From: Aeromonas popoffii | GTDB taxonomy: Bacteria > Pseudomonadota > Gammaproteobacteria > Enterobacterales > Aeromonadaceae | Assembly: GCF_000820025.1 (NCBI RefSeq) | Contig: NZ_CDBI01000061.1 | Span: 1-51,830, forward strand | Reading direction: 5' to 3' | Length of the DNA: 51,830 nt | In this document: piece by piece, positions 1 through 7,286 of the stretch | How the letters are laid out: each line of letters begins with the position of its first letter | How positions within the stretch are numbered: position 1 is the stretch's first letter | Translations under genes and position numbers: made by a program | Notes under the pieces: model-generated | What the model saw: the letters and a program-made list of their open reading frames with translations, nothing else | Databases searched by the model: none | Told to the model about the DNA's origin: nothing

Positions 1-248
1 AGGGCGCGTATGACAGTGTTGATGCCAATTTTGAGGACGCGAGCAGTATCACGAACACCTGAGCCGTTGAACGCCATATCAACAATCTTGTCTTTGACAC
101 CAGGCTTGCGGGCTTCATAGGTATAGGTGAGCTGAAACACGTGCGGACAGGCGGGGCAACGATAGCGAACATGGCCTGCAGGGGTCTTCCCATGGCGATA
201 TACGTGGTCAGAGTTGCAACGAGGGCAGTGAACGGTGATGGATGCCAT
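1..248 (-). CDS. insA: IS1-family InsA protein (C-terminally cut by the window edge)
   Basis: Read on the minus strand from ATG at 248, the product begins MASITVHCPRCNSDHVYRHG and carries the CPRC...CPAC zinc-ribbon pair typical of IS1 InsA. A helix-turn-helix-like segment follows (KIVDMAFNGSGVRDTARVLK, about residues 56-75). In IS1, InsA binds the terminal repeats, represses transcription and is the upstream half of the InsAB' transposase made by -1 frameshifting. Eighty-two codons are visible and the end is missing. The start is supported by alignment to the MASVSISCPSC start of IS1 InsA. The element may still be functional; only one end is seen. Confidence 0.85.
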   Translation of the reverse strand, partial: MASITVHCPRCNSDHVYRHGKTPAGHVRYRCPACPHVFQLTYTYEARKPGVKDKIVDMAFNGSGVRDTARVLKIGINTVIRA

Positions 249-306
249 GAAGCGATGAGTCTCAAAGGCACCCATCATACCAGCTCAACCGATCGGAGGC
301 ATTACC
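1..306 (-). mobile_element. IS1-family insertion sequence, one end (runs off the left edge)
   Basis: The outer end reads GGTAATGCCTCC on the minus strand starting at 306, which resembles the terminal inverted repeat of IS1 (GGTGATGCTGCC). An InsA-type reading frame lies just inside it on the same strand. The rest of the element, including InsB and the other inverted repeat, is outside the window, so the target-site duplication cannot be checked. The element cuts a tyrosine integrase that resumes in frame from 308. The family assignment rests on the InsA protein and the terminal sequence together; the exact IS name is not assigned. Confidence 0.85.
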
Positions 307-307
307 C

Positions 308-841
308 GGATGTCGTAGAGGCGAGGTCGCTAATATGCGTTTTTCACATATTAGAGATGATATCTGGACGATCCCTGATACTAAGAATGGGAAGCCTCAT
401 TCGGTATTCTTATCTCGACAGGCGAAAGCGTTGATTGATGAACAGGCACTATATGTAAACGGGGACTTCGTTTTTGAATCAGATAGACCTAAAAGTGACG
501 TAATTGAACCAATTTTAGTTGACTCGATAACCAGAGCTTTAAGGCGATTCATTTCTCGCTCTTTATCTGACATGGAACCATTTACCGTACATGATTTACG
601 GCGTAGTGCTGCAACCAATTGGGCTGAGAGATTAGATGCAGAAGAGAGAGTGATCGAATTATGTCTGAATCATCTCCCACTAAATAAATTGGTTAGAACC
701 TATCATCGTTCGCGACATGATGATAAGAAAAAAATGCTATGGCAACGCTGGGGCGAGTTGGTTGAACTAGAAGTAGAAAATGAGCCGCAAAAAACTAATC
801 TTCATGGGAATGTTATTGAGTTCGTAAGAAAAGTAAAATAA
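308..841 (+). pseudogene. Tyrosine recombinase (phage-type integrase), 5' end removed by IS1-family insertion
   Basis: From 308 the frame reads GCRRGEVANMRF, the Arg-I box of tyrosine integrases, and it is preceded immediately by the IS end at 306. The remaining catalytic set is intact: a beta-hairpin Lys region (TKNGKPHSVFLS), the HxLR box (HDLRRSAATNW), a downstream His in LNHLPLNKLV, and the nucleophile Tyr in RTYHRSR. The N-terminal arm- and core-binding domains are gone. About 177 codons remain. An ATG at 335 could give a 168-residue fragment, but it would lack the Arg-I box. This was presumably the integrase of the island. It reads into the island; the matching left attachment site must lie left of the window. 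Confidence 0.85.
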
Positions 842-871
842 AAAAAGGCGGACTAGTGTCCGCCTTTTTTT
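841..871. terminator. Bidirectional intrinsic terminator
   Basis: A-tract, GGCGGAC (847-853), loop TAGT, GTCCGCC (858-864), then seven T. It lies between the plus-strand integrase remnant and the minus-strand gene ending at 853. The stop codon of the latter falls within the hairpin loop, so the two convergent genes share it. Confidence 0.9.
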
Positions 872-1776
872 ATTTGTTCATATTCTTCTCGTATCAGTCT
901 TGTGACTACCTCATTTTTCCTTCTATCTGTTGTTTCACAGATGAAGTCTAGTCTTTTTATAATGTCTTCAGATAGCACAATGCTAACAGATTTTTTTCCA
1001 TTATTCTTATCCCGATAGGTTTTTTGAGACCAAGCTGATTTCATTTTAGCTAGTAATAGCTCTCTTCTATCTTCAGCGTCGTTTAGTAAGTCGAACGTTG
1101 TTATTATTCCATTTAGATGATTTTTTTGATGCCCGTTTTCGATAAACCATATCGGATTGCTACCTTTATAAAGGTAGTTCCAAGCCCATTCTTTATTATT
1201 TGAGTCTACCCATTGGACAACATCGCGTATCTTACTTACGAATATCCACTTTTCTTTTAAAGTATTAAGCATGGTGTTTTTTATTTTTGGTTCATTGTTC
1301 AATAAATCAAAAAAACAAATAATAGATGCTTTCTTTGCTTTATTATCTTTTGGCAGGAGTGGGGTTTTATTTATCTCAGAGAGATAGTTGCTAGTTAAAT
1401 TCAGACCTTTCCCAGTGTTGAAAATATCTGCCTTATCTATATAAAAATTATAATGTGGTGTTGATGGTTTTAAAATTCTAACGTAAGACCAAATATAATC
1501 GCATAACCTTTCATTTTCTGTATCAATCCAGTCAAAGTTACTTAGTTCCATGCATTCAAAATTGATATAATCAATCAACGTAACCTTGTTAATGTTTTGT
1601 TTGGAACTGAAAACCTTATATGCAGAGCGGCTTAATATAGCGTTGGCGTTTTTTTGAATTTCATTTAAAAGGGTTTGTTCATCATAAATATGGTTGAAGT
1701 CTACATTAGGAATTACTTTTGATAGATAGTTTATTTGTCTATTTGTAAGACCGACTGAATTGATTGCTTGAGGCAT
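853..1776 (-). CDS. Hypothetical protein with C-terminal ribbon-helix-helix-like segment
   Basis: A 307-residue, AT-rich gene starting at ATG 1776. I do not recognise the family. The last 50 residues (KKSVSIVLSEDIIKRLDFIC..RKNEVVTRLIREEY) have the beta-strand plus two-helix pattern of a ribbon-helix-helix DNA-binding unit, so a DNA-binding or plasmid/satellite maintenance role is possible. The rest is rich in Asn, Lys and aromatic residues, with no signal peptide or membrane segment visible. It is convergent with the integrase fragment and divergent from the AlpA-like gene, typical of a control position in satellite-like integrative elements. Function is inference only. Confidence 0.6.
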   Translation of the reverse strand: MPQAINSVGLTNRQINYLSKVIPNVDFNHIYDEQTLLNEIQKNANAILSRSAYKVFSSKQNINKVTLIDYINFECMELSNFDWIDTENERLCDYIWSYVRILKPSTPHYNFYIDKADIFNTGKGLNLTSNYLSEINKTPLLPKDNKAKKASIICFFDLLNNEPKIKNTMLNTLKEKWIFVSKIRDVVQWVDSNNKEWAWNYLYKGSNPIWFIENGHQKNHLNGIITTFDLLNDAEDRRELLLAKMKSAWSQKTYRDKNNGKKSVSIVLSEDIIKRLDFICETTDRRKNEVVTRLIREEYEQIKKGGH

Positions 1777-2280
1777 TTTAGTATTAATCCTTTATGATTA
1801 CTTAGTAATTTATTGTGTTTTTAATGTATTTATATCGCATATTTGTGACTTTTTATGGCGTGATTTTCAACTTCATTATGTCATATTTTTGAGCCAGATC
1901 ACTTAAGTTTGATGGTCTATCTATGCTGGTTTTAGGTTGTTTAAGGCTCAATACTAGATCAAGTTCTTATGGCTTTGCGCTGCAGTCGTTGTGTCTACCT
2001 GAAGCAAGGGTGCGTCACTCATCAACTTAGCCTTGTAACAGTGATGAAGGTGACTGAGCTACTATCTAAACATCCATTTTTAATAATAAAGCATTGCTCT
2101 TATGCATGACTATAAATGTGATATGCAGTACAAAAAATGCCTTTATGTATAGTGGGGAGGGGTATCTTATATTGCAGGGCTTATAGTAAGGTGTGTCGCT
2201 ATAGTTGTTTTGGCTGGTGCTCTGATGAGAGATGTTTTTTACATGTGGACCTCCTCCTATGTACGACAAAGGAGCTCATC
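1777..2280. other. AT-rich non-coding region between hypothetical gene and alpA-like gene
   Basis: Five hundred bases with no credible gene on either strand; the short open frames here lack a ribosome site and homology that I can see. It should hold the divergent promoters for the two flanking genes. I see no strong inverted repeat or tandem array. Confidence 0.5.
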
Positions 2281-2457
2281 ATGAAACTACTTAAATTGAA
2301 AGATGTCATCGCAATGACATCACTCTCTAAGGCATCAGTTTATCGACAGATGAATGACGGAAAATTTCCAGCGTCAGTCAAGATCGGCCCGAGATCTGTT
2401 GCTTGGGTTAGCTCTGAAATAGAGTTATGGATTGAAGGGAAAATAAATCTTCGCTAG
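2281..2457 (+). CDS. AlpA-family transcriptional regulator
   Basis: Fifty-eight residues from ATG 2281, preceded by AAGGAGCTC. The protein has the AlpA/MerR-like winged helix pattern: LKLKDVIAMTSLSKASVYRQ (helix-turn-helix), then a GKFPASVKIGPRSVAWVSSEIELWI wing and helix, almost all of the AlpA domain. The family activates or modulates integrase and excision genes in P4- and CP4-57-like elements. The longer open frame beginning further upstream is not supported by a ribosome site. The gene stands alone, with a long non-coding segment on both sides. Its targets probably include the promoters of this small element. Confidence 0.85.
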   Translation: MKLLKLKDVIAMTSLSKASVYRQMNDGKFPASVKIGPRSVAWVSSEIELWIEGKINLR

Positions 2458-2882
2458 GGCTAATTTCTGACGAATAATTTAAAAAAATTAGCTCGTTGCT
2501 GAGGCTACAAGTCTTATCCTATCAGGGATTAGAGTTATCAGGTTGGTTTTATATTAAATCATTCTGTGTAGGTAATAGTAATATATGTTTTAAGTTAAGC
2601 AGGGGGATGTATTTAGATTCTATAGGTTCTGTATTGGGAGTTCATAGGTAAATGAACCTACGTGTTTGAAACACTCAAAGCAATAGTCATCAATTATCAT
2701 GACAGTTTAATTGCTCTACTCCGTATTCAAAGAAAGTGCTAATCGCATCTATACACAAACTATTCTGGTGATTACACCAGTTAATCGGCCGTGTTTGAAA
2801 AACACTACGGCTCTATCCGCAAAATATACCCATCATTATTTAAACCTTCAATGTCTATCAATAATCTATTGGGAGAGTTCAA
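2458..2882. other. Hairpin-rich non-coding region, candidate replication origin of the element
   Basis: About 425 bases without a gene, directly ahead of a Gp2/YagK-type replication protein. Four stem-loops are visible: TAGGT...ACCTA (2645-2660), GTGTT-TGA-AACAC (2662-2674), CTGGTG-ATTA-CACCAG (2765-2780) and GTGTTT-GAA-AAACAC (2791-2805). The last repeats the GTGTTTGAAA core of the second. A TATTGGGAG...TTCA phrase occurs near both ends (about 2634 and 2868). Clustered hairpins with a repeated core next to a Rep-like gene fit a rolling-circle origin, but this is inference. Confidence 0.35.
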
Positions 2883-3551
2883 ATGTCTATTTCTATAGAA
2901 GAGTATGTCCTGCTTGCTCAGCTGTTCTACGAAGGACAGAACTATAGCTTTAATGTGGATAATTTAGAGAAAATCCTCTCTGTGTCGGAAAGTGCTCTTC
3001 AGAATTACTCAAGAGTGTTTGCTTTTCGAGTTGACTTTCATTTTGAACAACACACTGGCTTTGGAATGTATTTAGCCTTAAAGCCTGAGTCGGGTTCGAG
3101 AATAATTAAAGAGTTTTTTTCAAGGCTTAAATGGCTCATTGAGCGCGATGAGTTAGAACGACGTTATGAAGGCAAGCGGGTTCATTCGACTGAGATTAGA
3201 TACGTTTGGGCTAAGGAGCAGACTGCCAATGCTCCCTGTCCTCACTATCACATGATGATATTTTTGAATAGGGATGCTTACTACAAATTAGGGAACTATG
3301 AATCTGAAAGAATGAACCTTGCTAATAAAATCAGAATGGCGTGGCACAGAGCTGTGTATGATGAAGATACCACTCTGCAAGATTGTAAAAAAATGGGATT
3401 GGTGCATTTCCCCAAGAATGCTGAGTATCTCATTGAGCGGAATGATACTGAGTCACTCAAGAAGATGCTTGTGCGGGCAGCCTATCTGGCTAAACACGAG
3501 ACAAAACGACGCAGAGAGGGATACCGCTGTTTCGGGGGGAGTAACCTTTGA
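2883..3551 (+). CDS. Inovirus Gp2 / YagK-YfjJ-type replication protein
   Basis: A 222-residue protein. Features typical of the inovirus Gp2 (PF11726-like) family are seen: a FRVDFHF segment near the N-terminus, the metal-binding HUH-like CPHYHMMIFLN motif in the middle, and the C-terminal YLAKHETKRR segment with its conserved Tyr. The family is related to filamentous-phage rolling-circle initiators and is found in integrated satellites near P4-type integrases and AlpA regulators, as here. The start at 2883 follows GGGAGAG at about 2871. A hairpin, CCGGGAGT...ACTCCCGG (3606-3625), lies downstream and may end transcription. Whether it still initiates replication is not known. Confidence 0.75.
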   Translation: MSISIEEYVLLAQLFYEGQNYSFNVDNLEKILSVSESALQNYSRVFAFRVDFHFEQHTGFGMYLALKPESGSRIIKEFFSRLKWLIERDELERRYEGKRVHSTEIRYVWAKEQTANAPCPHYHMMIFLNRDAYYKLGNYESERMNLANKIRMAWHRAVYDEDTTLQDCKKMGLVHFPKNAEYLIERNDTESLKKMLVRAAYLAKHETKRRREGYRCFGGSNL

Positions 3552-3605
3552 AGGCTTATTGGTGTTGATAAGAGACTTTTACTGCAGCTTTAGATGGCAT
3601 CTGAG

Positions 3606-3625
3606 CCGGGAGTTTCTACTCCCGG
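3606..3625 (+). terminator. Hairpin after the Gp2-like gene
   Basis: Perfect 8-bp arms CCGGGAGT / ACTCCCGG with a TTCT loop, 55 nt past the stop codon. There is no good T-tract after it, so it is a weak terminator or an RNA-stabilising stem. Confidence 0.5.
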
Positions 3626-3674
3626 ATCTGTTAAGCTAATCCCTCATTTGTTATCGCATCAGTTGGAGTAACCC

Positions 3675-4703
3675 ATGGCAGCCTATTCCCCTCCCTTCAC
3701 CCTGACCCACGCCATGTTGAGTCGAGTGGCGGACATCGCCGAGTTGGTGGGGCAGTGGCGGTTTGCTCAGAGTTCTCAGGTTCCGATGCTGCGTCGAGAG
3801 AACCGGATCCGCACGATCCAAGCCTCCCTAGCTATTGAGCACAATACCCTGAGTGTTGAGCAGGTGACTGCAGTGATTGAGGGGAAGACGGTACTTGGGC
3901 TTCCACGGGAAATCCAAGAGGTCCGTAATGCGTTTGCGGCCTATGAAGCAATGCCTGAGTGGGATCCGGCTTCAGCTGATGATTTACTTCTGGCTCACGG
4001 ACTACTGATGCGTGGACTCTGTGATGATGCAGGTCACTGGCGTAGCGGTGGTGTAGGTATCTATCGAGGTGAGCAGTTAGTGCATATGGCTCCCACCGCG
4101 AATCAGGTCCCTCGCCTGATGGGACAACTATTGACGTGGCTTGCAAAGACCGAGGCTCATCCGCTGATCGCTTCCTGTGCCTTGCATTATGAGTTGGAGT
4201 TTATTCATCCCTTTGCTGATGGAAATGGTCGGATGGGGCGCTTATGGCAGACTGTGATCTTGAGTCGCTGGCAGCCTGTAATGGCCTTCTTGCCAGTGGA
4301 GACGGTGATCAAAGAGCGGCAAGATCACTACTATCAGCAGCTAAGTCAGGCTGATAGTCGCAGTGATTGCACCGAGTTCATCCTCTTTCTACTGGAAGCG
4401 CTGCGCGATGCGCTGGCTCAAGCGATTGCGATTCAACCAGCAGCAGTATCACCTCATCAGGAGAAAATGCGGGTAGAAATGAAGGTTGAAACGCAGGTAG
4501 AAAAACGGGTGAAAACACCGCAGGCCATCTTGGCAGAATTGGCGGCTGAGCCGACCATAACGCTCAAGCAAGTCGCTGTGCGGATTGGCAAGTCGACCAG
4601 TACCGTCGAGAGAGCTGTTGCCGTGCTGATCAAGGACGGTCGATTACGTTTTGTTGGACCGCGTAAGAGCGGACGTTGGGAGGTATTGGATCCTAATACG
4701 TAA
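3675..4703 (+). CDS. Fic-domain protein (AMPylase-type) with C-terminal winged helix
   Basis: A 342-residue protein starting at ATG 3675 behind TTGGAG. The Fic core motif HPFADGNGRMGR is at residues 178-189, matching HxFx(D/E)GNGRxxR, with catalytic His178. An N-terminal inhibitory-helix motif, S-L-A-I-E-H-N (residues 51-57, Glu55), matches the S/TxxxE(G/N) signature that blocks ATP positioning, so activity is probably self-restrained (class II). The last 80 residues contain a charged linker followed by a winged-helix segment (LKQVAVRIGKSTSTVERAVAVL). The family transfers AMP to protein hydroxyls. It lies between the satellite module and the defence operon, separated from the latter by 400 nt, so it may be a separate cargo gene. 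Confidence 0.9.
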   Translation: MAAYSPPFTLTHAMLSRVADIAELVGQWRFAQSSQVPMLRRENRIRTIQASLAIEHNTLSVEQVTAVIEGKTVLGLPREIQEVRNAFAAYEAMPEWDPASADDLLLAHGLLMRGLCDDAGHWRSGGVGIYRGEQLVHMAPTANQVPRLMGQLLTWLAKTEAHPLIASCALHYELEFIHPFADGNGRMGRLWQTVILSRWQPVMAFLPVETVIKERQDHYYQQLSQADSRSDCTEFILFLLEALRDALAQAIAIQPAAVSPHQEKMRVEMKVETQVEKRVKTPQAILAELAAEPTITLKQVAVRIGKSTSTVERAVAVLIKDGRLRFVGPRKSGRWEVLDPNT

Positions 4704-5106
4704 CCATCCAGCCCCACAACTAACCGACGTGGAATTACCTCGCCACCGGCAGGTCCTCCCAGTGGGTGGTGTAACAGGGGCTCTTGGGGCCTACAGTCTC
4801 AGGCATGATTGCCGTACAATGCATGCCTGCTATCGCATTTTTGAAGATCTTTTTTGCTTTAGAATGGATAAGAATGATCCGGATTATGGTGTCTGTAGAT
4901 GTAGGTAGCTTTCTTAACAACAGATTTGCTTGCCAGTTCACTCCCACTTCCAACTGAACCACGAATTCTCTAGCGGTACGGTTTCGCGCCTAAGGTGTTG
5001 CCGTTTGAGGGTGCTGGTGGAACAATATCCTCAATTTCAATATCTTGGTAACCAAAGGGCAAGGAGTACAGATTATGTACTCCTTGCTTTATGTAGGAAA
5101 ATTATC
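4704..5106. other. Non-coding region upstream of the methyltransferase gene
   Basis: Four hundred bases with no credible gene. It should carry the promoter of the defence operon. The only clear structure is the palindrome at 5059-5087, listed separately. Open frames through this region have no ribosome site and no domain, and the in-frame upward extension of the methyltransferase (from 4930) does not look like the family's N-terminus. Confidence 0.5.
5059..5087. promoter_or_regulatory. Perfect 12-bp inverted repeat ahead of the defence operon
   Basis: GCAAGGAGTACA, loop GATTA, TGTACTCCTTGC. It ends 19 nt before the methyltransferase ATG (5107) and just before the likely ribosome site (AGGA, 5095-5098). 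Only three T follow, so it is a poor terminator. It may be a protein operator or an RNA hairpin controlling translation of the operon's first gene. Confidence 0.6.
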
Positions 5107-7113
5107 ATGGCGGACCTCAGTCGAGAGTCAAAAATCACTGCTGATGTGCTCGAAGAAGGAAAGATTTTCGATTACATCACCGGCGCTCAAGTAAAGAACA
5201 CTGACAAAGAAAAGGTTAGGCAGCGGGTCGCACGAGCCATCATCCATGAATATGGTATCGCAGCTGAGGACATGGAGCCTGACTTCAAGGTCAAGGTGCA
5301 GGGTAAAAACCGTAAGCTTGATATCGCCATCTTCAAGCCTGGTCAGCCGCACATAATAGACAACCTCTACCGTGCAGTAACGGTTGATAAAGAGCCAAAA
5401 GTAGGAACCAAAGGTGCCTACCGAATGCGTGATCCCGAGGAGGCTCGCAAAGAATTTGAGCTGTTAGAAGCCGTAATGTCCGAAGCCGAAGGCTGTCACT
5501 ATGGCCTCTGGACCAACGGCCTTGAATTCTTCTTCTTCCAGAAAGAAGTTTCGCGATTCGACACTTGGCTCAATCCAATCGGTGACTGGCCCATGGGGGA
5601 CGACACCTTCAGTGTTGAAGGGCGCACCATGGGGCGATTGCGTCGCGCTGATCCGGAAATGTTGCGCATCGCTTTTCGGCGGTGTCACAACTACATCCAC
5701 GGCAATGAAGGAATGCCAAAAGACGCCGCTTTCTGGCAGTTCCTCTACCTCATCTTCTGCAAGATGTATGACGAGCAACAACCTAATGAAGCTCGTGGCT
5801 TCTATGTCGGCCCCTTCGAACCCTTTGAACCTGTAGGCCAGAAGGCTATTCGTCAACGCCTCAAGCCACTCTTTGAAAAGGTCAAGAAAGAGTACAGCGC
5901 TCTCTTTAAGGGGAATGAAGAAATCACCCTATCTGATAGGGCGCTAGCTTTCATCGTTTCTGAATTGGCCCGCTATGACTTCGGTCGCACCGATGTGGAT
6001 GCCAAGGGTGCTGCTTACCAAGAGATTGTGGGTACTAACCTGCGTGGTGATCGCGGCCAGTATTTCACGCCACGTGGTGCTATTAGCCTGGTTGTCAAGA
6101 TGCTGGCCCCTAAGGAACACGAGCGTGTGCTGGATTCATCCTGCGGCACGGGAGGTTTCTTGGTAGAAACCCTGAACTACCTGAATAAAGTCTTCCACGA
6201 AGAGAAGCGCATCAAAACTGGCGACGAGAACACCGAGGAGTTTGTATCCATACGAGAGCGGCTGGCCAATTTTGCAGCTAATAACTTGTTTGGTGCGGAT
6301 TTTGATCCCTTCCTAGTTCGCGCTGCGCAGATGAACGTGATGATGGCGGGTAATTCATTGGGCCACCTCTATCACATGAACTCGCTAGAGTTTCCGCGTG
6401 GAGACTTGCCGGGAGTTGCGCCGGCTAAGGTCAACATGCCGTTAGGGTCAATCGATGTTCTGATGACCAACCCACCGTTTGGTTCTGATATTCCGATCAC
6501 TGAAAAGACTATTTTGGAGCAGTACGAGTTGGCTCGACGCTGGGAACGTCAAGGCGATGGTTTCGTAATGACCAACGCTATGAAGCCTGCGGTATCGCCC
6601 GAGGTGCTGTTCATCGAACGCTGCGTTAAGTGGCTAAAGCCGGGAGGCCGGGCGGGCATAGTCTTACCCGATGGTATCTTGGGTAACCCTGGTGACGAGT
6701 ACATCCGCTATTGGATTCTTCGTCACTGCTGGGTGCTGGCCAGCGTCGATCTGCCGGTGGAATCCTTCATCGTCGAGGCCAACGTCAACATCTTGACCAG
6801 CTTGCTCTTCCTGAAGCGCAAGCCTGAAGAGGTGATCAAGGCAGAAGATCTGGGCCAGAAGAAGGATTACCCCGTCTTTATGGCGGTTGCCGAGAAAGTG
6901 GGCTTCGACCGTCGTGGTAACACACTCTACAAGCGTCACCCTGATGGTGAGGAAATCCTGGTGAATGTCAGCCACGAAGAGAAGGTCCGCATCGGCGGTG
7001 ACATGCACGTGCGTACTCTTCATCGTAAGGAGCGCATCCTCGACGACGATCTTCCAGAAATCGCTAAGGCGTATGCCGAATTTCGCGCCAAACACCCGGA
7101 GCCCTGCAAATGA
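5107..7113 (+). CDS. mad2: MADS-like N6-adenine DNA methyltransferase (type I M-like)
   Basis: A 668-residue protein from ATG 5107 (AGGA at 5095-5098). The first 120 residues look like the HsdR-N/nuclease-like fold often fused to such enzymes (KVRQRVARAIIHEYGI...RKLDIAIF). The HsdM-type core follows: GDRGQYFTPR (about 315-324), SAM-binding motif I LDSSCGTGGF (about 342-351) and catalytic NPPF (455-458). The reaction is transfer of a methyl group from SAM to adenine N6. The S subunit two genes downstream would give sequence specificity, and methylation would mark self DNA. No HsdR gene is present. The stop overlaps the start of the 58-codon micro-ORF (ATGA at 7110). The 'mad2' name is by analogy with methylation-associated defence systems. 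Confidence 0.8.
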   Translation: MADLSRESKITADVLEEGKIFDYITGAQVKNTDKEKVRQRVARAIIHEYGIAAEDMEPDFKVKVQGKNRKLDIAIFKPGQPHIIDNLYRAVTVDKEPKVGTKGAYRMRDPEEARKEFELLEAVMSEAEGCHYGLWTNGLEFFFFQKEVSRFDTWLNPIGDWPMGDDTFSVEGRTMGRLRRADPEMLRIAFRRCHNYIHGNEGMPKDAAFWQFLYLIFCKMYDEQQPNEARGFYVGPFEPFEPVGQKAIRQRLKPLFEKVKKEYSALFKGNEEITLSDRALAFIVSELARYDFGRTDVDAKGAAYQEIVGTNLRGDRGQYFTPRGAISLVVKMLAPKEHERVLDSSCGTGGFLVETLNYLNKVFHEEKRIKTGDENTEEFVSIRERLANFAANNLFGADFDPFLVRAAQMNVMMAGNSLGHLYHMNSLEFPRGDLPGVAPAKVNMPLGSIDVLMTNPPFGSDIPITEKTILEQYELARRWERQGDGFVMTNAMKPAVSPEVLFIERCVKWLKPGGRAGIVLPDGILGNPGDEYIRYWILRHCWVLASVDLPVESFIVEANVNILTSLLFLKRKPEEVIKAEDLGQKKDYPVFMAVAEKVGFDRRGNTLYKRHPDGEEILVNVSHEEKVRIGGDMHVRTLHRKERILDDDLPEIAKAYAEFRAKHPEPCK

Positions 7114-7286
7114 TCACTCGACTGGGATCTGGTGAATGGGTGGAGCAATCGACTCGGCAATCTTGCTCTTTAGCGATCAACCAGAAGCTGGCTGAGCACA
7201 TATTGATCAATGGTTGCAAAGATGCGGCTTTCGCCGAGATGCGCTCTGCGTTTCTGACTTGGTTCCCTCTGGAGGTCGCAGTATGA
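7110..7286 (+). CDS. 58-residue micro-ORF between M and S genes of the defence operon
   Basis: ATG at 7110 overlaps the methyltransferase stop (ATGA). A GGAG at 7098-7101 lies 8 nt upstream, and its TGA (7284-7286) overlaps the next gene's ATG (7283) in a second ATGA. The product begins MITRLGSGEWVEQSTRQS and ends LTWFPLEVAV; no family is recognised. No signal peptide or clear membrane helix is seen. Two Cys are present (residues 19 and 36). Coupling at both ends, a proper ribosome site and exact filling of the gap argue that it is translated. It sits where larger MADS loci carry extra genes between M and S (from memory, not checked). A role as accessory or inhibitor of the M-S complex is speculation. 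Confidence 0.65.
   Translation: MITRLGSGEWVEQSTRQSCSLAINQKLAEHILINGCKDAAFAEMRSAFLTWFPLEVAV

Noticed and set aside
4704..5106. A small gene or in-frame extension of the methyltransferase upstream of 5107
   Set aside because: No ribosome site and no match to the family's N-terminus; the methyltransferase start at 5107 has a proper AGGA and expected sequence.
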